From assembly GCF_013368755.1 (NCBI RefSeq), contig NC_049561.1, positions 4,898,001 through 4,962,000 on the forward strand: a DNA stretch of 64,000 bases, in the 5' to 3' direction. Origin of the DNA: Talaromyces rugulosus. Taxonomy: Eukaryota; Ascomycota; Eurotiomycetes; Eurotiales; Trichocomaceae. How positions within the stretch are numbered: position 1 is the stretch's first letter; each line of letters starts with the position of its first letter. Shown in pieces: positions 52,951 to 62,415 of the stretch. The notes beneath the pieces were generated by a model that saw nothing but the letters and a program-made list of their open reading frames with translations, did no database searches and was not told the DNA's origin. The position numbers were made by a program, and so were the translations under genes.

Positions 52951-54545
52951 ATGGCTGCCACTTCGTACGATTCCCTTTTGTTTCTATCCAGCTGATAAGC
53001 GAGGATTCCAGTCATAGTCGTCTCCATTTTCTCGCTGGAGTTGCTGTTAGCGAATTTTTGTTTTCACAAAAATGCTTCAGCACCAGCTCGATCTTTCCCA
53101 TGAATGCCTTTCTTATCGGCTAGCCGTTGGTTTCGGACTACTTTGCTGTGTGTTCCAAATCGACTCTGGCTGATTGGGGGGGGCTTGGGGTCTTGGGGTT
53201 GAAGGAGATCTCTCTTTCTCCCTAAAATATAGTGTCATGGCTATTATCTTGAAGAAAAAGAAATTTTTCTCCCGGACTAAAGCGTTGGCAATTAGTTCCT
53301 GAGCGTATTGCTTAGGGTTTTGTTGGATGAGAAACAAGGTCATCAATTGCTTGCCCACCAATCGTACTTTTCAAATTGAATCGTCGAAGGGTGCGTGACT
53401 ACGATGTCCGCCTTCTCACCGACTAAAGACATTTCGTCGAGTTATCGCCCCCAGTCTGAGAATGTGGCACTATGCTGCAGTTCTTTCTACTCGGCGACTG
53501 TTTCTATGTAACCCATGGACCGACTATACTGACCTTGCATCCGTGTTTATAGTGTCCCTACCCAGGACCAGGTCCTCGTGCCTGAGACCCTCCTTAAGAA
53601 GCGCAAGAGCCAAGAGGCTGCTCGTGCTACTCGCCGTGCCGACGCTGAGAAGACCAAGCAGGTTAGTCAACTATTTTTTTAAATTTTTTTTGGAGAAGGG
53701 GAAGCGGTTTGGTGATGCATAAACTACCCATACGCGACTAGACACATGTCAATGCTGTCGCTTTTATTAACCATCTTTCGGGTCTGATAATCGACGAGCT
53801 CATGTTTATTACTTAATGATTTCTTTTTTTGAGCTCGAGCTGATTGTCTGGAATTCAAGGCCAACAAGGAGAAGCGTGGTGTCATCTTCAAGCGCGCCGA
53901 GTCTTACGTCAAGGAGTACCGCGACGCTGAGCGCGAGAAGATCCGCCTTGCCCGTGAAAGCCGCAAGCAGGGTACCTTCTACGTCGATGACCAACCCAAG
54001 CTGGTCTTCGTTGTCCGTATCAAGGGGTGAGTGGGCAACAAACCTGAATATTGTCAAAGTGGAATCTAATTTTTTTCCCCTTCAGTATCAACAAGATCGC
54101 CCCCAAGCCCCGCAAGATCCTCCAATTGTTGCGTCTTCTCCAGATCAACAACGGTGTCTTCATTCGCTTGAACAAGGCCACCTCTGAGATGCTTACCATC
54201 ATCGACCCTTACATTGCCTACGGTTACCCCAACCTCAAGACCGTCCGTGAGCTCGTCTACAAGCGCGGTTACGGAAAGATCAACGGTCAGCGCATTGCTC
54301 TCTCTGACAACCAGATTGTTGAGGACAACCTTGGCAAGTACGGCATTGTCTGCGTTGAGGATCTCATCCACGAGATCTACAGCGTCGGCCCCAACTTCAA
54401 GCAGGCCTCCAACTTCCTGTGGCCCTTCAAGCTCTCCAACCCCACTGGTGGATTCCACAGCCGCAAGTTCAACCACTTCATCGAGGGTGGTGACACTGGT
54501 AACCGTGAGGAGAACATCAACGGCCTCATCCGCCAGATGAACTAG
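52951..54545 (+). CDS. rpl7: 60S ribosomal protein L7 (uL30)
   Basis: Large-subunit ribosomal protein, 249 aa, four exons: 52951-52964, 53553-53661, 53860-54026 and 54086-54545. The first coding exon has only 14 nt (ATGGCTGCCACTTC) and its GTACGA donor joins TTTATAG/T at 53552, giving [23 protein letters not shown], the standard L7 start. No other upstream ATG/donor pair gives this N-terminus. Intron 1 is 588 bp, intron 2 198 bp and intron 3 59 bp. [24 protein letters not shown] is the L30 fold signature, and the protein ends NGLIRQMN. Codon use is strongly biased. Intron 2 hosts a C/D snoRNA; intron 1 contains TAGGGTTT (telo-box) at 53313-53320. Confidence 0.96.
53705..53793 (+). ncRNA. snR39b: C/D-box snoRNA, snR39b-like, in rpl7 intron 2
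   Basis: A terminal stem CGGTT (53705-53709) pairs with AATCG (53789-53793) and closes a box C GTGATGC (53712-53718, consensus RUGAUGA with one mismatch) and box D CTGA (53784-53787). Directly upstream of box D is ACCATCTTTCGGGT (53770-53783), complementary over 14 nt to the conserved 25S/28S rRNA segment ACCCGAAAGATGGT. By the box D+5 rule the targeted residue is the G of ACCCG, the position 2'-O-methylated by yeast snR39b (Gm805); snR39 and snR59 target the A two bases on. Yeast snR39 and snR59 are also hosted in RPL7 introns, so host gene and target are conserved together. Length about 89 nt. Confidence 0.85.
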
Positions 54546-54751
54546 ACGATAAGAAAAAAGTGTTTATTTGGTCGTGTTATGGGTTGTGTGTTTCACGAGG
54601 ACTGCATGTCATTAGCGTTACGATTTTCTATAGCTAGCGTTTTTTCAAGCCTAATAAGGACAATTCCAGTGTTCAAACAACCCACAACCGCGATCTAAAT
54701 TAGACATGACTTAATATCACCAATTGAAAAATATTTGATGCACCTATGGCA

Positions 54752-55981
54752 CTAGATATGGTAGACTTCCTGTACTCGGCGACTCTTGTCCACCACAAGC
54801 CGAAGCTGCCTCCCGTGCCAGTCCGCAGTCTTGGTATTTGCCGAACCAACTGCCGGGGCAAAAACACCCGTTCTCAGTGTTTCAGTGAACAGCTCGTACG
54901 AGGGGTAATCTAGATACCTTTTTATTAATTCATTGTCCTCTTGAATGGTTTTGTGTGTATGTGTGAAGATTCTTACAGCCGTCGACAAAATGATTGACTT
55001 GTTCTTCCGTCATGCCTTTTCCTTTCGTAGCAAGCAGTGTTCTTTCTTGCTCTTGGCGCCAGTCGTAGACGAAACGAGTGTTTTTGGCGTCGCTGTATAT
55101 CCAGTCAGTTTAATCGATTGAGAAATATTTGACGGCGAGTTTAGGGGGTCACTTGCATGTGAATCAGCGCATCGAGTTGGCTGGGACTATGTTAGTAGGA
55201 ATAGATATAGAGATATTGATAGAAATTGGCAACTTACTCGGTCAGTTTGTCATATCTCCTCAACGCATCGTTGATAGCCTGTACATCTTCAAGCTTGACA
55301 TGTCCCAAGCGTCCATCATACCCTGTCCCTTTTTCTTGCCGCTGCTGCACTGCATCATTCCACTTGCGTTTCAGCTCATTGTCATCCAATGGCCGGAACC
55401 CAACACACCATCCCTCAAAGATCACGACTTTGATGGGTATCTCGTCATTTTGTTGGTTTTGGTTGACAACCTCCCATTGAGACTGTGGTACACGATCACC
55501 CTGCCCCGAAAACGCGGATTTGTCGTACTGCGGGATCGCAGTGGGTTTGCCCGCGCGTAGAGATGCAAAGACGTCTTCGCCGAGGGCCAGATCGTGAGTC
55601 GATGGCTGCCCTCGGTGTTGGAGTAGTGGATTGTCAGGATGAGCTTTTGCGAGCGCGACCTGATCTGCGTGGGTGAGGTATATATCGTCTAGAGAGAGAG
55701 TCACGGTGGGCAGGGAATAGGGCGGCGCGCGAAGCGCTTTTTGCAGCTCTGAGACCTGGCGGCTCTTAGTACTTTGCGCTTTTGCACTTTCGCAATGGAG
55801 AGAAAGGAAAAGAGAGGGGTGGTCGTACCAGGACAGTCTTGCCAGCACCTTGGACTCCATTCAAACCGAGGAAGAAAGGCGGCACGTCGGGCCGATCTGC
55901 ATGTCGAGACTGGTGTTCCTTGAGCCGGTCCAGGAGGAACGGAATGCAGTGCTGCGACTTGTCGTCAATGACTTCGGGCAT
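54752..55981 (-). CDS. tda10: TDA10 / D-glycerate 3-kinase-like P-loop kinase
   Basis: Predicted ATP-dependent small-molecule kinase of the yeast YGR205W/plant glycerate kinase family. Exons 55981-55829, 55755-55238, 55180-55157, 55092-54977 and 54909-54752; 322 aa. Walker A is LGLNGVQGAGKTVLV (residues about 37-51), followed by LSLDDIYLTHADQVALA, RGQPSTHDLALGEDV, and FEGWCVGFRPL, all family hallmarks. Exon 3 is only 24 nt and its downstream intron (55156-55093) begins GCAAGT, a GC-AG intron; splicing there gives LDALIHIDAKNTRFVYDWRQEQE, matching the conserved IHIDA-x-x-T-x-x-VY-x-WR block. The C-terminus is KTADWHGRQLRLVVDKSRRV. The upstream open frame to 56164 lacks family sequence, so ATG 55981 is taken. 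Confidence 0.93.
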
Positions 55982-56967
55982 GATCCAGTAATTAATTGAT
56001 GAAATTGGTTCAGTCCATTGAGTTGAGGGTTTTTTTCTGTCTGGTATTGTTGTTGTGCTTGGACATCGGACATATCGCCGGTCTGCCCCGCGGGTGATGT
56101 TTCTGCCAGTGTCAACTGGTGGACAGCCGGGGATGGTAGCGTTGACTCCGGGGTAGTTCTTCAAGTTGGTTGAGTGATATTTTGACTGTATAAATTGCCG
56201 TGTGTAATTATTTGGAGAATTTATGTCAAATCTGTAATTAGATTAGTTGACATTAGAAGCAATTGATCAATTGATGGCTCTGTCTGGTAATGTCATATCT
56301 ATATATTTTAAGGCTGACCGAGATATGCTACATACATTGACATCACCAACATGTGAAGGATAAATTTCTATAGATCTTTCAATGTTCTTGCTAGCAATAA
56401 AACAGACCAAAAAATTATCAAATGTTCAATTCTTACATGAAAAATATTAAGTGTAGAGCTTACTAAATGTTAAGTTGACAGAACATAATTAGTAGTATTA
56501 GATACTCCCTATGTATATGCAAGACAGTATTTTTTTGAATTTTTCAGGGTGTGACCGATGTCTCTGTATGTATTTAAAGATTTTTTTTTTAAAAATTTTC
56601 TTCTCTACTATAGAAAATATCCATCGGTCTAGCGCTAAAATCTGTTCTTATTATAACTGATTGCCTCATTTTACTGCTCTGACTGCTCTCGAGTTAAGTA
56701 AACGTTGCCAAACTGGAAATTAATATTACTACCACTTACAAAAACCCCACAAAGGGAACCCTTTTGGTGTAGTGGTAATTCAGTTCTAGATACGTATTCA
56801 TCTGCAAATCCACAATTACTCGGATACAAATACTAACCGATTGTGATGGACCCACTCGTCGTATTGTAATCATAAAAATCTAATTAGCTGTCTGGTTAAA
56901 ATCATATATAGAGGGGAGGTCTTGGGATTTACACCAATTGATACAATCACACGACCCTTCTGCAATA
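55982..56967. other. AT-rich spacer
   Basis: 986 bp, AT-rich (56220-56720 in particular). No gene. One copy of the tRNA-like short repeat lies at 56745-56783 and is listed separately. Confidence 0.4.
56745..56783 (+). repeat. SINE-like repeat, copy A
   Basis: CCCCACAAAGGGAACCCTTTTGGTGTAGTGGTAATTCAG-type sequence: an imperfect inverted GGGAACCC core followed by TGGTGTAGTGG, which fits the pol III A box (TRGYNNANNGG) of tRNA D-arms. Related copies occur at 59398-59434 (minus) and 59520-59559 (plus). No complete tRNA can be folded and no clear B box is seen downstream. Confidence 0.55.
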
Positions 56968-58501
56968 ATGGTGATAAGCCGCCGGAATGAGCAAGGCGAC
57001 AAAAGCAATACGACGTTTGCTGGGAAAGAATCTGGTGATGACCCAGAAGATCCATACCGATTGAAAAAGTGGCAGAGTAATGTCACGATCGTGAGCTGTG
57101 TGAGTTCGACTAGGGGTCATAATAGACATTTACAATAACTAAAAAGGGAGTTGTTCAGTATATTGCGAATTTCAGCGATGGATTTCAAAACACGCTTGCC
57201 AATCCAACAAATGTGATTTTCAGTCAACTCCTCGGCCCACACAATTATCCTGCAGAAATGAAAACTCGAATCAGCAACTCGCTGATTATTGGGGCAATTT
57301 TGGGCATTGTTGTTCTGGGGTACGCCTCGGATATGTTCTCTCGGCGATCCGGACTGCTCTTCACCTCATCCTTGGTCGCCATTGGTACCTTGATGTCTAC
57401 TGTTGCACTAAGCGTGCACCCCTCGCACAACATGCTATGGTATTTTGTAATCGCCCGGGGTATCGCGGGATTTGGCGTTGGAGGCGAGTATCCCCCGAGT
57501 GCGGCAGCGGGCATTGAGGAGTCCGACAGTGTAAGTGATTCTTAACTCTTCGGCAGATATTTATTGAATGATTTCCCAAGGTCCTGAGGAAATATCGAGG
57601 GCCACTTTTTGTGTCCTTCACCACTCTAATGGCGACGCTGGCCGGACCGATCCTGCAGATTATCTATTTGGTTTGCCTGGTCGCCAGTGACAACAACCTT
57701 ACTGTCGCTTTCCATGCGATTTACTCGATTGCTATCATCTTACCGGTCATCATTATTATGCTCCGCATAGTGATGGTCGACTCATCGTTATTTCATCATT
57801 CTAACCTAGCGAACCAACGCCTATCGCTTAAAGTATACTTACTGCTTGCTCGTCGGTACTGGTGGCGTATAATCACGACATCTCTGGCATTCTTCCTGTA
57901 CGATTTCATCAATTTCCCCAATAGTATCATGTCGAGCACGATTATTTCGTCTCTTGTGAAGCATGGGGATATCAGACAGACAGCAATCTGGCAGGTCATC
58001 CTGGCAGCCCTACCAGTGCCGGGCGTTGCCATTGGTGCGTGGCTCACCAACGCGATTGGACGTCGAAATACCGGTATTCTAGGGTTCGCAGGCTATATGG
58101 TCCTTGGATTTATCATTGGTGGTACATATGACCGTCTTTCGAAAAACATTGCGGCCTTTGTCGTCTTATATGGCCTTTTGCAAGCCTTTGGTCACATGGG
58201 CCCAGGAGCGACGATCGGGCTGATATCTTCCGAGGTATTCCCAACCGCTGTGAGAGGAATGGGCTATGGCATTGCAACTGCATTTGGTAGGACAGGTGCC
58301 GCTGTTGGTACTGAGTGCTTCGTTCCCTTGCAGGATGCTGCTGGAAGCAGTTCGACCTTTTATCTGGCTGGTGCAGTAGCTGTTCTTGGCATTATCGTGT
58401 ACTGTATACTTCCTGAGAGCAGCAAACTGAATCTGGAGGAAGAAGACAGGTCTTTGGAAGCCTTTCTAGCACAAGAGGGATACCCGATGGAAAAAGAGTG
58501 A
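56968..58501 (+). CDS. GIT1-like glycerophosphodiester/phosphate transporter, MFS
   Basis: Plasma-membrane proton symporter of the phosphate:H+ symporter family (TC 2.A.1.9), related to yeast Git1, which imports glycerophosphoinositol and glycerophosphocholine. Three exons (introns 57100-57158 and 57531-57580), 474 aa, about 11-12 hydrophobic segments. The first helix region YIANFSDGFQNTLANPTNVIFSQLLG and GYASDMFSRRSGLL (loop 2-3) are followed by GIAGFGVGGEYPPSAAAGIEESDS, the family GGEYP motif. RGPLFVSFTTLMATLAGPILQI and the C-half GPGATIGLISSEVFPTAVRGMGYG are diagnostic of Git1 relatives. The C-terminus is acidic (LNLEEEDRSLEAFLAQEGY). It is rather short for the family but complete by splice logic. 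Natural substrate unproven. Confidence 0.88.
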
Positions 58502-58793
58502 CCTATAATACATATGCTTGCGATACTGAAATCCAGAAATGGTCATTCTTCTGGTCTTAGTAGTCAAAAGAATCGAAACCACGATTTGCTACTACCACAT
58601 AGCAATCTGAATGGCAGGGCTGCGATGAATACAGGGCTGACTGATAGTTATCGCATCTTGGTTTTGTCATCTGGCTAGATAAATGGCAAGATTATTTACA
58701 ACCGAACTATATTTCTGGGTTGACTCCCTCTTTTGTCTCTGTTTGCACAGGGTTCAACGTTTAAAGTCCAAATTTAAAGCACAAGAATCGGTC

Positions 58794-59081
58794 TCAGCCC
58801 GAGCTAACAGGTGGAATGATTGCAACCTCGGCACCACAACCTATCAGAACCCCATCATCGGCCTCAGCATTCACATACTCGCCATCAAGACTGACCCCGC
58901 AGCTGTACAACACCATGTCTTTGATGCCTGGATACTTTTCTTCCAGTGCAGGAAAAAGCTCCAAAAGTCTCATGGGTGCTGGAAGCATTTCTGTATCTTT
59001 GGATGTGAAGCTGCTTGCAGAAGCAAAGTAGTGAATCGTGAAATTCCCCGCTGTTTTTGCTGGGGTCGGTTGTTCGAGCAT
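58794..59081 (-). CDS. cnxG: Molybdopterin synthase sulfur carrier subunit (MoaD/MOCS2A)
   Basis: Small ubiquitin-fold protein that carries the thiocarboxylate sulfur for converting precursor Z (cPMP) to molybdopterin. Intronless, 95 aa. FTIHYFASASSFTSKDTEML is the first beta strand and helix; LYSCGVSLDGEYVNAEADDGVLIGCGAEVAIIPPVSSG is the diagnostic C-terminus, with the terminal glycine that is thiocarboxylated. The residue before it is serine, not glycine as in bacterial MoaD. ATG 59081 was chosen; the frame is open further upstream without family sequence. The MoaE partner gene lies 2.8 kb away on the same strand and sulfite oxidase, a cofactor user, follows it. Confidence 0.92.
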   Translation of the reverse strand: MLEQPTPAKTAGNFTIHYFASASSFTSKDTEMLPAPMRLLELFPALEEKYPGIKDMVLYSCGVSLDGEYVNAEADDGVLIGCGAEVAIIPPVSSG

Positions 59082-59397
59082 TTTTTTCCCTGTAGCCGAA
59101 AAAAGACTTATAGGATAAAAGATGGAGCAGTGTAAGAGCTGTGGTGGGAGAGAAACCAAAACCAAGCGGAAATTCGGTTGATTCTCGATCCAGGAGAATT
59201 TTGTCTGGTTGAAAATTCTGTCAATAATTAACTAAGGGGCGTATATCGTCAGTTACAACGGGAATAGTAAGCTTTACGGCTACAGCACCCGAGTAGAAAA
59301 CGAGATGGAGAATAGAGTGGAGTAGACTGTGACAGGAAATACTACCATCTTAGGAAAGAGTACCATTTACGGAAAAGATAGGCGGGTGTCAGACTTT

Positions 59398-59434
59398 ATT
59401 ACCACTACACCAAAACCGGTTCCCCTAAGTGAGG
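59398..59434 (-). repeat. SINE-like repeat, copy C
   Basis: On the minus strand it reads CCTCACTTAGGGGAACCGG then TTTTGGTGTAGTGGTAAT; the last 18 bases are identical to copy A at 56764-56781. The A-box-like TGGTGTAGTGG is preserved exactly. Flanking sequence differs from copy A, consistent with dispersal. Confidence 0.55.
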
Positions 59435-59519
59435 ATTTTGTATGTGGTAGTCATATCCTGTTGACAGCGGGGTATTCTGACAACAGAAATACAGCCTGTA
59501 TATGATCAGAAGAAATTAT

Positions 59520-59559
59520 CCCCACTAAGGGGTCCCTTTTTGGCAAAGCGGTAATTTAG
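59520..59559 (+). repeat. SINE-like repeat, copy B
   Basis: CCCCACTAAGGGGTCCC then TTTTTGGCAAAGCGGTAATT. It aligns with copy A along its whole length; the A-box-like block is TGGCAAAGCGG, an even closer match to the tRNA consensus TGGCNNAGYGG. It lies 55 bp left of the MITE. Confidence 0.55.
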
Positions 59560-59611
59560 GGTCGACATATTCTTACAGAAGAAATGTCTGGGCTAACTTC
59601 ATTCAATATCT

Positions 59612-59708
59612 GGAAGTAAAACCTAGGATTAAGAATATAATTTTTTATATTATTAATAATATAAAATTATTTTAATCTGGGTAATACTTAATCCTAGGTC
59701 TTACTGTA
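59612..59708. mobile_element. Miniature inverted-repeat transposable element (MITE), hairpin type
   Basis: About 97 bp. The left end AGTAAAACCTAGGATTAAG (59615-59633) is inverted at the right end CTTAATCCTAGGTCTTACT (59687-59705) with one mismatch. The centre AATATAATTTTTTATATTATT is followed by AATAATATAAAATTAT, so the whole element folds into a near-perfect hairpin. The right end continues to TGTA, giving TACAGTAA[A/G]ACC termini like those of pogo/Fot1-type fungal Tc1-mariner elements, which use TA target sites. A second copy's end is at 61299-61348. Confidence 0.75.
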
Positions 59709-59889
59709 TTAGTCATATAATTGGGAATCATGAAGAAGCTGTGGTGATAACCTAGAACGAGTCTTACCTCTCACCCTAAAGAAACGTGCTGTAAGAAATG
59801 AGGATATCTGTACATGTTACGAACTTTTCTTTCATGAAGCTAAGGGTCCCACTAATTAGAAAATGGCGTTTAGTCTGGATTCGGGACGG

Positions 59890-60146
59890 TGTTTTCTCGG
59901 TGGAAGTTCGACACCGTGCATCTCAACTGCACCTTTTCTGTGACCATCTTCTCGAGAATCCCAGGTTATATGTAGATGAGATGGTACTTCTCCTATGGGA
60001 TGAGTTCCATGGTTGGGTGACAATCTCGAGTCTCAAGCGGGGTCTTGCTTCGGGCTCGACAGAGAGCGAAGGGACAAAACGCCGATCTGCGAGATTTCTA
60101 CCTGCATAACCTATCAGACTTTAGATCATATCATCTGGTTTATGTG
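59890..60146 (+). pseudogene. Tc1/mariner-type transposase relic
   Basis: Frame 1 encodes LLENPRLYVDEMVLLLWDEFHGWVTISSLKRGLA, the helix-turn-helix region (L-Y-x-DEM-x-x-x-LWDEF-x-x-x-V-x-x-SS-I-x-R-x-L) of fungal IS630/Tc1-mariner transposases. After a frameshift near 60050 the protein continues NADLRDFYLHNLSDFRSYHLVYV, the family sequence just before the first catalytic aspartate (normally VDESGC). The sequence then diverges: the aspartates of the DDE triad and all downstream parts are missing. Clearly a dead fragment. Confidence 0.75.
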
Positions 60147-61298
60147 GCGAGTCTGACGCACATTGCAGGTATCCAAATTCCCCGTGAGCAGCAATGCCAT
60201 ATGCACGATGTCATTATCCCCTCCTCAAGTATTCTAAATATTCGACTGATGCGGTTGCATTCGAAGATTTCTGACTGGGATCGCTAGTAATGCGGACTTC
60301 ATTGGTATGCCCGTTCATGCTTCTTCGAGGATATAGGACCTGCCTTGTCATAAACGTATCTGGTACTGGAATTACCCCGGTGTTAGATATTAACGTCCGT
60401 TTCTTGTTCCACAATGGAACAAGCATTGCAAGCCTATCCGCTCTTCGGACAATCCGAGGACATAGTTTAGCGATTCCACCAACAAGCTTGGAATCACCTC
60501 CCAGCAGTAGTGATGCCAGGCTTGCGGAAACTCCACTGGTATCTGCAGCAACAGCCGAGTTTCCGTCATCTGATTCTTCGTCTCATGAATTGAGTCATGC
60601 CGTCATTGGCACTATGTTCATCTTATGAATTCTTGCGTGATGATTCTTCTGGTCTTCAATCCCCGGCTGGTACACAAGAGTACGCTGGTCTCCGGTTCAG
60701 AAGCTTCTTCTCACGCCGTGGCTTCAAAGGCTGCCTGAAATACACCCCAGTGTGAACTTGGAATTCAAACTAGCGAGAGAGGTAGTAGTGGACAATTTCT
60801 ATCTTAATCATCGGAGCGCCCCCCCATGAAAAGTGCCTCGTGAGCAAAAGGGATTCAATTTTTCAAAGGGACGTGTAGCCAGTTCTACCAGTCCAGGAGG
60901 TGGTCGGTACTGAGATATCCCATCCAATACAAAATCGGCAATCTCAGATCCACTTCGAGGGTCTTTATTTCTCCCATCAGCATCGAAACTTAGGGAAAAT
61001 TTCTCTGATATTTCAATGCATGCTTTGAAAATCCCAAAAAATTTAATGTCGGCAATTGGTAAATCGCCCTGGAACTCGGATAGTGTCACTGCAAGAACTT
61101 TGTATTCTCAAAAAGCCAGTCGACGGCATATGCCGTTGATTCCTTGTAGGAAATATAAAATGAGCTGATTGGCCCTCCAGCAGGAGAGAGGGCTGTCATT
61201 TTAGGCTGCAAAGCAGTGTATGCAGTGGAGTGTAGTGGGCACTTTGTTCTGGATGATGACACCCAATTGTGGCGATCCTGTCTTACTAGTACTGATAC

Positions 61299-61348
61299 TA
61301 CAGTAAAACCTAAGGATTAAGTATTATCCAGATTAAAAATAACTTTAT
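61299..61348 (+). mobile_element. MITE end, second copy of the 59.6-kb family
   Basis: TACAGTAAAACCTAAGGATTAAG followed by TATTATCCAGATTAAAAATAACTTT aligns with the right half of the 59612-59708 element read on the opposite strand (TACAGTAAGACCTAGGATTAAGTATTACCCAGATTAAAATAATTTTA). Only this end is recognisable; no matching inverted end was found within the next 200 bp. Confidence 0.6.
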
Positions 61349-61902
61349 GTTAAAGGAAAAAATATTATACTAAAATTCATTTTTTTATTTTCATGTCAAT
61401 ATGTTTAATCTAAAAATATTAAAATATGTTGGATTGGGCAAGGTTTAGATAAAGTAAAGAGGGTAAGAATATGGGTTATATTATATTGATTCAGAATAAA
61501 CTTCTTGAGCCCTCCTACCCCTTGGGATTGGGCCTCAAGCTTATAAGCATCATCTAGAACCCTACTTCCTAATTGGGTTGTAACTCGCGAGTTTGAGGGG
61601 TGATTGGCTCATTTGTGATCTATCAACTCAACCCTTGGGGAATCTGCGGGCATCTCGGAAAGCTGGAACAGGCTTTCCTGAGCCTACCACTTTACACTGT
61701 ACTTACAGAGTAGCACTATATAGACCGTGCACTGTATTTTTCAGTAAAAAAGTGGGTGGGATATTTCAACTGTATTTCAACTTACAATTCACAGGTTAAA
61801 ATACATATCATTGTAAAAGCGCTTGAAAGCAATGTATTTTGGCGAGGGCGATTGGTTCTACTTGGACGTAGATATGTGGTATGAGGCATACAAGTATTTT
61901 CT

Positions 61903-62415
61903 TCATTTCAAATTGCCCTCGGCATCACGGTCAGCATTCGCCCTCCATTCCTTGCCACCATCAACAAACTCCTCGCGCTTCCAAATCTCCGCCTTCTCCT
62001 TGCAAGCCTCCAAGATCTCCTCACCGGCCCTCCATGATGCAGCGCGGTGTGCTGAACTCACCGCAATCGCAATTGATGCTTCTCCCATTGGCACTACCCC
62101 CAGACGGTGCGCAATGCTCACGCCCGTCAGATGGTGGGTGTTGACGGCGGCCTCGGCAATGGCTGTGAGGGTCTTGAACACGAGTGGTGGGTATGAGGTA
62201 TAGCTCAATTGCGAGACAGGCCGGCCTTCAAAGGTATCCCGTGTAGTACCGAAAAAGAGAACGTTCGCACCTGCGGTGGGCGAGGCAGTTTGGGCGAGGT
62301 AGGTGTTCGGGTCGAGCGGCGAATACGTGAGTCTGAGGTGGATGTTTTTTGCGGCGTCATGTTGCGTGCGCGGGTAAGTGGTTGTGTCCAGGTGCGCTGG
62401 GACAGAGGCTTCCAT
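61903..62415 (-). CDS. cnxH: Molybdopterin synthase catalytic subunit (MoaE/MOCS2B)
   Basis: Large subunit that binds cPMP and receives sulfur from MoaD to make the dithiolene of molybdopterin. 170 aa, no intron. The N-terminal block has [53 protein letters not shown], where FFGTTRD matches the FxGxxRD substrate-binding motif; [34 protein letters not shown] is the conserved core (H-R-x-G-x-x-x-x-GE-x-x-x-x-x-x-SSAHR). [19 protein letters not shown] carries the active-site lysines. ATG 62415 is chosen; the frame is open to 62553 (another ATG) but the extension has no family sequence. Same strand as the MoaD gene and sulfite oxidase. Confidence 0.93.
   Translation of the reverse strand: MEASVPAHLDTTTYPRTQHDAAKNIHLRLTYSPLDPNTYLAQTASPTAGANVLFFGTTRDTFEGRPVSQLSYTSYPPLVFKTLTAIAEAAVNTHHLTGVSIAHRLGVVPMGEASIAIAVSSAHRAASWRAGEEILEACKEKAEIWKREEFVDGGKEWRANADRDAEGNLK

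Larger units (their letters stand above)
59082..61902. other. Repeat-bearing spacer between the molybdopterin synthase genes
   Basis: 2.8 kb with no intact gene. It contains two copies of the SINE-like repeat, a hairpin MITE, a Tc1/mariner transposase relic and one end of another MITE copy, each listed separately. The open frame 61089-60808 (minus) has no ATG start and no recognised domain. 61370-61490 is strongly AT-rich. Confidence 0.6.

Noticed and set aside
53404..53520. ATG at 53404 as the start of rpl7
   Set aside because: Available donors after it do not give the conserved L7 N-terminus, whereas ATG 52951 with donor GTACGA gives it exactly.
60290..60628. 112-codon plus-strand frame after the transposase relic
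   Set aside because: Does not continue the transposase and has no DDE residues in context.
60808..61089. 93-codon minus-strand frame in the transposon-bearing spacer
   Set aside because: Starts at GTG, no ATG; no signature. Could be a fragment of an unknown gene, but unsupported.
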